Positions 1 to 9,000 of a stretch of DNA of 58,129 nucleotides are shown piece after piece. Position numbers and translations under genes: made by a program. Position 1 is the stretch's first letter. Every line of letters begins with the position of its first letter. The notes beneath the pieces were generated by a model that ran no database searches, was not told the origin of the DNA, and was given only the letters and a program-made list of their open reading frames with translations. The DNA comes from an uncultured Christensenella sp. (lineage in GTDB: Bacteria; Bacillota; Clostridia; Christensenellales; DTU072): assembly GCA_905210905.1 (NCBI GenBank), contig CAJLYQ010000003.1:1-58129 (forward strand), read 5' to 3'.

Positions 1-13
1 CTTTAATAATACC

Positions 14-50
14 AAGAGTCATACTCACTATTGAGTTTGGCTCTTTTTTC
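14..50 (+). terminator. Rho-independent terminator of an upstream gene
   Basis: An imperfect stem (AAGAGTCATACTCA pairing with TGAGTTTGGCTCTT, one wobble and one mismatch) is followed by six T residues at 44-49. It reads rightward, so it ends a gene lying to the left of the window. Confidence 0.6.
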
Positions 51-107
51 ATTTACGCAACAAGTGCTTTTCTCGGCGCTACGCCGTCTTTGCCGAAAGG
101 TTAATAA

Positions 108-356
108 AAAACGGACGATTTTTCTAAACAGACAATCGCATATCGGGGAATATCCGATGAGATGGATGCCTGCATAATCGACGATGAAGTATATATCAAT
201 AATAAGCGTTACATTATTACCGGTGAGCATTTGGGATATTTGATATGCATATTAAACTCAAAACTATTTAATAAAATAATTATGAAAAGTGCAAATCAAA
301 CCGGAGGGAAAGGACGTGATTTTCTTGAAAAAATCCATATACCTTATCCAAATAAT
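108..356 (+). pseudogene. Remnant of a TaqI-like DNA methyltransferase C-terminal domain
   Basis: The frame opens after a TAA at 105 and reads about 83 residues that resemble the C-terminal end of TaqI-like/type IIG adenine methyltransferases: a segment with VYINNKRYIITGEH, then LICILNSKLF, then GGKGRDFLEKIHIP. In that family this stretch is the end of the target-recognition domain, and the NSKL and GGKG...IP signatures are typical. No methylase catalytic motif (NPPY) precedes it, and a terminator lies just upstream at 14-50, so the gene body is missing. After IPYPNN the frame runs into Arg-rich sequence that is out of frame with the next gene. I read it as a decayed fragment of a restriction-modification gene. 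A short translated product from ATG 162 is possible but unlikely to be functional. Family assignment is by eye. Confidence 0.6.
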
Positions 357-750
357 GACAACGTACCAGAAGTTCTATATAGAGAGATATTATGCCGATT
401 ATCGCCCCGAAGAAAACGTAATCGTAATCGAATATTACGGAAGATTCAATATAATCGAAAACAACGTGCTTACGCGTATTCTCGAAGGTAACGAATTATA
501 TCGCGAAGAAAGGTTGGAAGACGAAACCGGGAAAGAGAGTTATTCTTTCCGCGATAACGGCGCGATGTACTGTATGGTTTCTTTCCTTAACGTCGAGACC
601 GGAGAATGGAGCGAGCCTATCGTTGCTTCCGCTTACGAACGGATACAAGAAGACGAAAGCAAAATCAAGGTAATAATTTCCCGAATAAAAGGAGAGTTCC
701 AAATGGTGAAAATAAACGCCGACGGAACGCTCGACTTTATCGACGAGTAA
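316..750 (+). CDS. Hypothetical protein, about 144 aa
   Basis: I do not recognise this protein. It is acidic, with no signal peptide or membrane segment, and contains strand-rich stretches such as VIVIEYYGRF and AMYCMVSFLNVETG. The chosen start is GTG 316, because GGAGGG at 303-308 lies 7 nt upstream. ATG 355 is the other candidate but has no visible ribosome binding site. The first residues from GTG 316 overlap the methylase remnant in another frame, so the native N-terminus may have been lost in the rearrangement that left the remnant. A good terminator follows at 769-802. Codon use in the body (from about 360) resembles neighbouring genes, supporting a real gene there. Confidence 0.5.
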   Translation: MIFLKKSIYLIQIMTTYQKFYIERYYADYRPEENVIVIEYYGRFNIIENNVLTRILEGNELYREERLEDETGKESYSFRDNGAMYCMVSFLNVETGEWSEPIVASAYERIQEDESKIKVIISRIKGEFQMVKINADGTLDFIDE

Positions 751-768
751 AAAAAATATCCCAAAAAC

Positions 769-802
769 AACGAAAAGAGCGCCCTATGCGCTCTTTTTCG
801 TT
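769..802 (+). terminator. Rho-independent terminator
   Basis: The arms AACGAAAAGAGCG and CGCTCTTTTTCGTT pair almost perfectly (one bulged A) around a 6-nt loop, with the T-run inside the 3' arm. It lies 19 nt after the stop of the 316-750 gene and is nearly symmetrical. Confidence 0.7.
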
Positions 803-895
803 GCGGTAAATAACAAGTAAAACAACCGTGCAGTACCGTTAACAACAAGAAAATATAATGATACAATAACGAAAAAAAACAAGGAGCAAAGCATA

Positions 896-1402
896 ATGAA
901 AAAAATTATTACGATAATCGCCATAGTTCTTACCGTAGTCGTTTGTACGGTTGCGCTTACCGCTTGCGGCAGCGTGTACGACGTAAATTTGCCGATAGGC
1001 GACGGCAACGTTCCCGACGACGCGGTAAATTGCCATTACCAAATAGCGGAAACGATAAAAGACGGATACGAATTAAAAGGATATTTTACCGCGGAATCCA
1101 AAGCGGATTTAAGCGGCCGATTTATTTTCTCGCTTTCTTTCGACGCGCGCTACGCGACTTCGTATAACGAGAAAATTTTGTTCTCGTTTAACGGCGAAGA
1201 TCTGAAAAACGCCGAAAACGGCAAGTTGAATTTTTCGATAAAGTTTGAAAGACTCGGCGATTACTTCTTAAAAACCGACGGCACGGGAAAGTTTATTTTC
1301 CACTTCCACAGAGAAGACGCGCGTAATACCGACAGCGCGAAGTGGAACGCGTCCGAATACGAATACACTTATGACGGAACCAAACTGACGATAACGAAGT
1401 AA
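896..1402 (+). CDS. Small secreted lipoprotein, 168 aa
   Basis: The N-terminus is a typical lipoprotein signal: KK, a hydrophobic core at residues 5-22, then the lipobox LTAC with Cys24 as the lipidated residue. The mature part of about 145 residues is strand-rich and has no domain I recognise. It ends in a short Tyr/Thr/Lys-rich strand. The start ATG 896 is preceded by AAGGAG at 881-886. A TATAAT at 854-859 could be the -10 box, but no good -35 lies 17 nt upstream. The gene stands alone between two terminators (769-802 and 1445-1489). It is presumably anchored outside the membrane; its role is unknown. Confidence 0.8.
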   Translation: MKKIITIIAIVLTVVVCTVALTACGSVYDVNLPIGDGNVPDDAVNCHYQIAETIKDGYELKGYFTAESKADLSGRFIFSLSFDARYATSYNEKILFSFNGEDLKNAENGKLNFSIKFERLGDYFLKTDGTGKFIFHFHREDARNTDSAKWNASEYEYTYDGTKLTITK

Positions 1403-1444
1403 TTTTTCTTACGTCGCAAAATCGATAAAAACCGACAAAAATTA

Positions 1445-1489
1445 AACGAGCGAAAAATACAGAAAAACCGAATTTTCGCTCGTTTTTTT
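1445..1489. terminator. Bidirectional terminator between convergent genes
   Basis: ACGAGCGAAAA and TTTTCGCTCGT form an 11-bp stem followed by a T-run on the plus strand and by a T-rich stretch on the minus strand. It lies between the lipoprotein gene (plus) and the M18 aminopeptidase gene (minus). Confidence 0.75.
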
Positions 1490-1497
1490 ATACTGTG

Positions 1498-2736
1498 TTA
1501 AAAGGTAAATTCGTTGTCGGTTTTGTTGATTTGTGCGTTGAAAAACGCGGTAAGACCGGCGGTCATTTCGTCCACGTCGAATTTGCCCGCGGTTTCCACT
1601 CCGGAGTGCATAGCGAGTTGCGCAAGACCGACGTCGCAGGCGTCCATACCGAGATTTGCGCTCAGCATAAGTCCTATCGTACTGCCGCAGCGCAGGTCGG
1701 AGCGGTTGAAGTAGTCCTGATATTTCACGCCGGCTTTGTCGAGAACGGCTTTGAAAATCGCCGAAGAAACGCCGTCCGTCGAGTAGTTTACGTGGTGTTT
1801 TACGACGATGCCTTTGTTAAGCAAAACCTTTTGTTCGGGGTCGGATTTTTCGGGGTGCGCCGGGTGCGTTGCGTGCGCGTTGTCCACCGACAAAACGAAC
1901 CCTTTTTCGCAAGCGGAAGAATAATCTTCTTCGGTTTTGCCCAAACCGAAAGCAATCTTTTTAAGAATTCTTTCGATAAGAACCGAGTTTGCGCCCTGCT
2001 TGGTTCCGCTGCCGATTTCTTCGTTGTCGAAGCAGCAACAAACCGCAATCGAAGAAGGAGAACAATCGTTGAGCGCGATAAGAGATGAGTACACGCTCGT
2101 AAGGTTGTCTATTCTCGGCGAAGATAAAAATTCGCTTTTTACGCCGCTTTCGTACGGCTTGACGCAAGGCACGACGTATAAATCCGCGTCCAACACTTTC
2201 TCGTCCGTAAGGCTACCGTAAAAGTCAGTTACGGAACCCAAAAGCGGCAACATATCGTTTTGGACGTTGAACGAAAACCCTTCGTTTACGCTCGGGTTGT
2301 GGTGGATTGCGAGCGACGGAATCGTGACGAGATAGGGGCTTTCGACAAGGCGTACGGCGACTGCGCCGTCGCGTTCGACGAGAATTCTGCCGGCTATTTT
2401 TAAGGGCGCGTCCATAAACGAATAAAGGATAAGACCGCCGTATTTTTCCACGTTTAATCTCATTCCTTCGGGGGAAGGGATAAGGGAAGAACCCTTGACG
2501 TGAAGGGACGGCGAGTCGGTGTGGCTTGCCGCGACGTTAAAGGCGAAGTTTTCGCCGATACGGAAAGCGATTAAGGCAGAACCGTTTTTTTCGACGAAGT
2601 ATTTTCCGCCTTTTTTCAGCGACCAACTTTCGGTTAGGTCGAGTTTTTCAAAGCCGTTTTCGCTTAAATACGCTTTCGACAGAGCAACCGCGTGGAACGC
2701 GGTAAGGGAATCGGATAAAAATTGTTTTAAGTCCAT
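1498..2736 (-). CDS. apeB: M18 family zinc aminopeptidase
   Basis: A 412-aa cytosolic metallo-aminopeptidase that removes N-terminal, often acidic, residues from peptides. All expected M18 metal and catalytic residues are visible: His72 and Asp74 in ASHTDSPS, Asp210 in SPRIDN, the Glu239-Glu240 pair in DNEEIGS, Asp285 in SVDNAHATHP and His377 in LAMHSGVE. Family knowledge predicts a two-zinc site and a large homo-oligomer, with the lid domain at about residues 85-210. The length fits the shorter ApeB type. The start is preceded by GGAG 7 nt upstream. A minus-strand promoter TTGATT-N17-TATCAT (2767-2795) lies just upstream. It is monocistronic. The family is clear; the symbol is less certain. 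Confidence 0.93.
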   Translation of the reverse strand: MDLKQFLSDSLTAFHAVALSKAYLSENGFEKLDLTESWSLKKGGKYFVEKNGSALIAFRIGENFAFNVAASHTDSPSLHVKGSSLIPSPEGMRLNVEKYGGLILYSFMDAPLKIAGRILVERDGAVAVRLVESPYLVTIPSLAIHHNPSVNEGFSFNVQNDMLPLLGSVTDFYGSLTDEKVLDADLYVVPCVKPYESGVKSEFLSSPRIDNLTSVYSSLIALNDCSPSSIAVCCCFDNEEIGSGTKQGANSVLIERILKKIAFGLGKTEEDYSSACEKGFVLSVDNAHATHPAHPEKSDPEQKVLLNKGIVVKHHVNYSTDGVSSAIFKAVLDKAGVKYQDYFNRSDLRCGSTIGLMLSANLGMDACDVGLAQLAMHSGVETAGKFDVDEMTAGLTAFFNAQINKTDNEFTF

Positions 2737-2766
2737 AAATTCTCCGTTTTTACTTTTTTCGTCAAT

Positions 2767-2795
2767 ATGATAATACCATTCGGCATTAAAATCAA
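2767..2795 (-). promoter_or_regulatory. Sigma-A promoter of the M18 aminopeptidase gene
   Basis: On the minus strand TTGATT (2790-2795) and TATCAT (2767-2772) are separated by exactly 17 nt. The start codon is about 30 nt downstream of the -10 box. Confidence 0.5.
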
Positions 2796-2815
2796 GTCAA
2801 TTATTCCACTCGGTT

Positions 2816-2840
2816 AAGCCTTCCCCTTGGGGGGAAGCCT
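2816..2840. repeat. Hairpin, AGCCTTCCC type
   Basis: AAGCCTTCCCC pairs with GGGGAAGCCTT (one mismatch). The same core recurs as a perfect 12-bp stem at 52849-52875, which suggests a dispersed palindromic repeat. Confidence 0.5.
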
Positions 2841-2856
2841 TTCTTCATATTAAAAG

Positions 2857-2977
2857 CAGTCCCCCCTTGTCGTGCGATGAACCTATATAAGTAATAACCT
2901 AATGCGTAAAGGGATGCAACGTCCCACGTTGCTTGCGAAATGAGATGCAACGCACTGCGTTGCCATTGGGGGGATTG
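2857..2977. repeat. Palindromic repeat element upstream of giant gene 1
   Basis: This fills most of the 339-nt gap between the aminopeptidase and giant gene 1. The outer arms CAGTCCCCCC (2857-2866) and GGGGGGATTG (2968-2977) can pair over 10 bp with one G-T. Inside are two hairpins, GCAACGT-CCC-ACGTTGC (2916-2932) and GCAACGC-ACT-GCGTTGC (2947-2963). The interior from about 2868 to 2965 aligns by eye with 15158-15260. The right arm overlaps the -35 box of the giant 1 promoter. It could be a small non-autonomous mobile element or a structured leader; no ORF is inside. Confidence 0.6.
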
Positions 2978-3002
2978 ACTTTTTTAAGATTTATATTATA
3001 AT
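2975..3002 (+). promoter_or_regulatory. Sigma-A promoter of giant gene 1
   Basis: TTGACT (2975-2980), a 16-nt AT-rich spacer and a perfect TATAAT (2997-3002). The predicted leader of roughly 65 nt carries a CGGGT-GTT-ACCCG hairpin (3046-3058) just ahead of the GGAGG at 3064-3068. Confidence 0.7.
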
Positions 3003-3075
3003 ATTAAATTAGACTATTTTCGCGGGCGCAAGTCGCGCGCGTAGGCGGGTGTTACCCGTGCACGGAGGTTTTACT

Positions 3076-6000
3076 ATGAAACGCAAACTGACGGTCGTAT
3101 TCGTGATTTTGGCGGCGGCGCTTCTCGTATTCGGAGCGGTGGCGTGTACGCGGCAGGATATGTCGGGCAAAAAGACGGTTACCGTAATTAACGGCTCGAT
3201 AAGCGAAACGAAAACTTACGACGTCGGTACGACGATTATTCTGGAGGCGCAGGTCGCCGACGGCAAAGAGTTCGAGTACTGGGAAGTAAACGGCGAGCGT
3301 TTTTCCGAAGAAAAGAAGTTGGTTTATAAAGTTACGACCGACGTTACGATAAGGAGCGTATTTTCCGACTCGATAAGAACCGTGCAGGTAATAAACGGCG
3401 ATAAGAACACGACGAGATCGTACGCGGTAGGCACGAAAATAAACTTTTCGGCAGATTCGCTTGCCGGGCAGAAATTCATTTGCTGGGTAGAAAACGAAAC
3501 TCCGTTGTCTTACGAAAAGAACGTAGAATACGAAGTAAAGGGCGATGCGGTGGTTCGCGCGGTTTACGCAAACGACAAACAAATCACCTTGTCTTACGAC
3601 GGCGGAAAAGCGGAAGACGAAACGATCACCGTTACCGCGTTCGGCACGGAAACGTCCTACGACGGAGCGTTGCTCGCAGGATACCGCTATACTTTGCCCG
3701 TTCCCGTAAAAAACAGATACAAATTCGTTTGCTGGACGGTCGGCGATAAAGCCGTTACCGACAAAAACGGCAAATCTCTCGCACCCTACGACGGCGAAAG
3801 CACGGTTTTCGTAGCAAAATACGAAGAAAATCCGTTCGTTTACGTGGTGATAAAAAATTCCGACACGGACGAAACGCAGCGTGAAAACAAAGTCTACGTA
3901 GAAGACGGTTCGGCGGCAATCAAAGCGGACGAAATTATCGACAAGGCTTGTTCCGGGTGGGATATATCCTACGTCGTAAGAGAAAACGAAACCGACAAAA
4001 CGATAAGACAAAGCGTTTCGAGCGCGTCGTCGTTCTATTTTAACCTTAGTCAGGACTTCGTCGTTCCCGGCAAGACGTACACGTTTTACGCAAAATACCG
4101 CGAAGCGTACAAAGTCACGATAGTAAGCGGCAGCGGCGGCGGAGCGTACGCAAAGGAAGAAACCATCGTCCTGATCGCCGCGGTTCCCACCGGCAAAAAC
4201 TTCCTTGACTGGACGATATCGTATTCGGGCAAAACCGCGGTTCTCGCACGTACCGACAAAGGCGCGCTTTGCCTTGTCTACGAAGAAGGCGAAGAACAAA
4301 AAGCGGTTTATTTCTCCGAAGAAGAACAAGCGGCTGTTATCGTGTCCGCAACCGAACTTAATTTGACGAGCATACCCGAAAGCGGTACGTTTACCCTTGC
4401 CGAACTGGAAAAACTCGGCATAACCGTTTCCGGCGGCTCGAACACCCTGATACGAGGCAGGTTCGAAGACAAAGATTATACGTTTACTTACACGCTTAAC
4501 TGCAACGTGGACGGCGTTTATTTCCTTGACGAAGACGGAGAAAAGGCTTTGATCGCGGCGGGATTTACCAAAGGGGAAAACGGCACGTTCGTTAAGGTCG
4601 AATACTACAACTACAACGAATCGATCGCGAGCGCGGTCGTGCCGAGCATAGCGCATTACAAATTCGGCGGCTGGCAGAGCGCGATTTCCGGGGTTAAAAT
4701 ACCGTCCGCTATGCCCAACTACAATATGGCGGTCGTAGGCTCGTTCTCGGCGGAAAGACACCTTATAGAACTCGTTTGTCCGTCGGGCAACGGCGTTGCG
4801 AAAATCGGCGGCGCGGGAAGCACGAAGAGCGGTTATTACGCCTACGGCAGTACGATAGAATTTTACGTCACCGCATACGCAGGGTACGAATTTTATAAGT
4901 GGCAGGACAAAGACGAACTCGACGCAAGCGGCAGAGTCATAGACAAAGGGGAAACGGTGAAAGCGGAGCAAATCACCTACGTTTTCCGCTACACGGTACA
5001 AAAAGAAGAAAAGTTTACCTGCGTGTTTGCCAACAGGGAATACGAAATAACCTATATTTTCAGCATAATGTACGACGGAAAGGACGTTACGCACGACGAG
5101 TCGTTTTTCTTGCCGAACACTTACAGAGAAGACTACGCGGTGAAGAAAACCGCCAAAAAGTACGGCGAGCAGGTTACTCTCGACCCGAAATACACGATAA
5201 GGGAAAAAGGACTGTTTTCGTACGACCTTTCGCTCGTGTACGAAGGGGAGCACTGGACGGTCAGCGACTGGGTGGCGGACGGCGAAGGGCTGGACGTAAG
5301 CGGCAAGTTTACCATGCCGAAAAAAGACGTCACCGTGCGCTCGGTTTGTACGATTAAGTACCACAACGTCACGTTCTCTCTCAAAGAAGGGGTAGTGCCG
5401 TCGATCAGGACGATAAACGGAAAGAATCCGACGGATTACAAGGGCGGAGAAGAAGTTTATTTCGTTCCTTACGGATCGGAATTTACGTTTGACGTAACGC
5501 TCGAAAAAGGTCGTTCGCTCGGCGCGGTGCAAGCAAACAGTAAAGTTCTCGATAGCAGCGACGATTACCGCTACACGGTAGACCCTGCGGACAGATACAG
5601 TATCGAGGCGAAGTTCAAGTTGAAAATCGCCGAAGAAAACGTCGTTTATTCTTTCTCGTCCGAAGAGCAAACCTTCGTCGCGGTTTATTACGTAAGAGCG
5701 GACTTCGAGCAAAGCGACGCCGACAATCCGCTTACCGGCTGCGTTCAGATCGACGAAAGCGACGTAAAAATCGTCGACGGCAACACCTATTACAAACTCG
5801 ACAAACTCGTTGCGGTAGGGCAAAGCGGATATTTGCAGGACGCTACGAGAACGGGACTTAAATATAACCAAACGCTCGTTGACGCACTTATCGACGCAAG
5901 CAAGGCGCGCTACGACTTCGGCGGTTGGACGAGAATGGTCGGGGAAGAGAGATATTTAGGACAAACCGTACCCGACGAAGACATATGGGCGTACGGAACT

Positions 6001-9000
6001 CTCACCCTTAAAAAATACACCGTAGAGATAGAAAAAGACACGTTCCGTTTCGACGGCAACCCGTCCGCGCCGGTAAACACCGCCGACGTAAGGAAAGTCG
6101 TGGAAGCAGGCACGGAAACCGACTACGAAAAAGGCGAATACGCCGTTACGCAAAGACTGTATTTCTCCGAATACACCATTAAAAAACATTCCCCCACCGG
6201 GTATAACTTCACCAAATGGAGAATAAGCGCGGGTTCGGGCATAACCGACTACGCCGACGTGGACGTAAGCGGCGCGCCCGTAGGAACAATTCTTTCCGCC
6301 GTCACTTATTCCGGCAAGTACACGATTAAGTACAGAGTAAACGACGACGATACGTTTACGCTGTTCCTTACCGAAAACTGCAGCGTAAAAGCGGAGTTCG
6401 ACGTGAAGAGATTCAGCGCGATTTCTCTCGACGAAACCGAGATAGCGGCGGAAAACGGCGACGAATACTCCGGCAGCGTGACTTTCGAATACGGCAGCAG
6501 ACTGCAGGTAAGGTATTCTTGCAGAGATAAGGCGATTTCCGGCAAAAAAGTAACCGCTTTCGTCCTTTCCGGCGCGGCGGATATGACCGACGTAAAACAA
6601 AGCATAAACACGGGATTCGACGAAGAAACGCTTTCTTACCCGTACGGTACGAGTACGAACCCCGAAGCGAAAGGAGAAACCGACGAATTCACGCACGACG
6701 TTTACGTCAAAGCGGAAGTCGAAGATATAAACTATAGAATTTACTATACCGTGTACACCGCCGCCGATTCGCTTAAAGGACTGAGCGCCAACAGTTACGC
6801 TACGACCTGCACGGCGGAAGACGGAACGTATTATACGGTTAAACTCGGACAAACCGTGTCCGTTTTGGGCGAAGAAGCGGCTAAGAAAATAGCAGCGGCG
6901 AGCGGACTGGAAACCGCCGGCACGATGTACAGCGGTTGGTACGAGAAAAACGCCCTTACTTCCGACGATACCGAAGGCACAGGGTTCAAATCGACCGGAG
7001 CGAACGCCGACGGAACGTGGAACTACACCCACGCAAAGAAGAAAGGGGAAGAGTTCGCTGCGCACGTATACCTCAGTTGCTACCTTATAAGACTGGTAAA
7101 AACGTATAACGGCGAAGGGAAACTCAACAATCCGATAAAGGACGTACCGAACTACGCCAACTATTTTGCGGCGCATTACGACGAAATAACCATACCTGAA
7201 ACAGGCTCGGACGGCAAAACCGTCACGAAAATAGCCGCCGGCGCGTTCAACGGAATGAAAGGGCTTAAAAAAGTAACCTTGCCCGAAACGGTGACGATAA
7301 TAGGAAGCGGAGCGTTTGAAAACTGTATTTCCCTTGAGGAAACCGGGCTTACTTCGGCAATAACCGAGATAGGCGCGAGCGCATACAAAGGTTGTTCTTC
7401 GCTTACCGAAGTCACGTTTGGTCCGCTCGTGGCAAGCGTCGGAGCAAAGGCGTTCGAAGACGCGGTAAACGTGGCGAATATTTACTATAATTCCAAAACG
7501 ACGACGAATTTCTCCGCAGGGGCGGGCGTTTTCGGCAACGCCGGCGCAAACGCGGGCGAGATTACCCTTACGATAGGTTCGGCGGTTACCGTCGTTCCGG
7601 GCGGACTGTTCGGTTGCGACGGCGGCGGCACGGCGGAATATCTGACGAAAGTCGTGTTCGAACCCGGCAGGGCCTCGTCCGTAACTCTCGACAGGTTTGC
7701 GTTCGCGTATTCGGGACTAAGGACGATAGAACCGAACGGAAGACTGAGAAGCGTTAAGTCAAACGCTTTCAGAGAATGTAAAAACTTCACCGAGTTCGAT
7801 TTCGAAGGAAGCGGACTTACGGCGGCGGAAGAAAACGCGTTCTCGTACAGCAGACTTGTTACGGTAATCCTTTCCGAAGAAGTGACTTCGATAGAACAAA
7901 ACGCGTTTTACGCATGCAAAGATCTCGAATCGGTATACTACCGCGGACAAAACGGCGTGACGAGTATCGGCGAAGGAGCGTTTGCACTCGAAGGACCGAC
8001 GTCTTCGAGCGCGCTCAGACGGTTCACTTCGATAGAAGAAAAAGAAAACGCCGCCCCGGCGGACGAAATCAGACTGCCGAGCGTGGCAATCCTTGGCAAA
8101 TGGGCGTTCAGGGGAGCGGCTTCGGTAAAATCTCTGTATTTGGGCGGCACGGGCGCGAAGAATATCGACGTGGAAGTATTCTACGGAGCGAGCGGAATAA
8201 CGAGCATAGTTTACGATATTCAGACCTGCGGCGACGTAAGTTCTACCGAGAGCGCGCCCTTTATAGCAATGAAGAGCGCAAGCGAAATCACCCTTACTTT
8301 AGGGGAAAACGTAAGAAGAGTTCCCGCGAGAATGTTCAACAATCTCGCGATGGTAAGGAAAGTAACCGTTCCTTCGACGGTAACGAGTATCGGCGCGCTT
8401 GCGTTCGGCAATATGAACGCTCTAAGAGAAATCTATTTCGATATCGAAGGGGATTCTTACACGATGTCGGACGCGGCGAAACCGTTCTTCGGATCGGGTT
8501 CGGACGACGGAATGAGAGTTACTTTCGGCAAAAACGTAACGAAGATAAAAGACTACGCTTTCAGCGGAACGACGAAACTTACGAGTTTCGCAATCGAAGC
8601 GGACGGAGAAAAACCCGTTTATATCGGAGCGAACGCGTTTTCGGACACGGGAATAGCGAGCGTAAACGTGCCGCTGAGAAAATCGCTCGAAATCGGCGAG
8701 TATGCGTTCCGTTCCGCACCGATAACGACGGTTACGATAAACGAAAACGTAGCCGAAGTGACGATAGGAGCGCACGCGTTAAGCGACACGAAAGGGGCGA
8801 TTAACAGGGTCAGCGCGTTCGGTAAAACGATGAGCGGACTGTGGTTTGCGGCGGAAAGCGGCAAATTCAGCGCGGTTAAGACGGAAATCGGCGTGAGAGC
8901 GACGATAAGCGGAGCGATAAGAACGAAGAACGTGGTTACCGTAGACAGAGAGGACGAACTCGTGGTGGAAAGCGGAGCGACGCTGACTATCGACGGAGAA

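Noticed and set aside
3..230. Minus-strand ORF of 75 codons at the left edge.
   Set aside because: It overlaps the terminator and the methylase remnant and has no recognisable features.
162..491. The 109-codon plus-strand frame as an independent gene.
   Set aside because: Only its first 65 codons look like protein (the TaqI-like C-terminus); the rest is Arg-rich out-of-frame sequence over the next gene.
2857..2977. CRISPR-like array, because short repeats recur.
   Set aside because: The repeats are self-complementary, only two per site, with no regular spacers and no cas genes.
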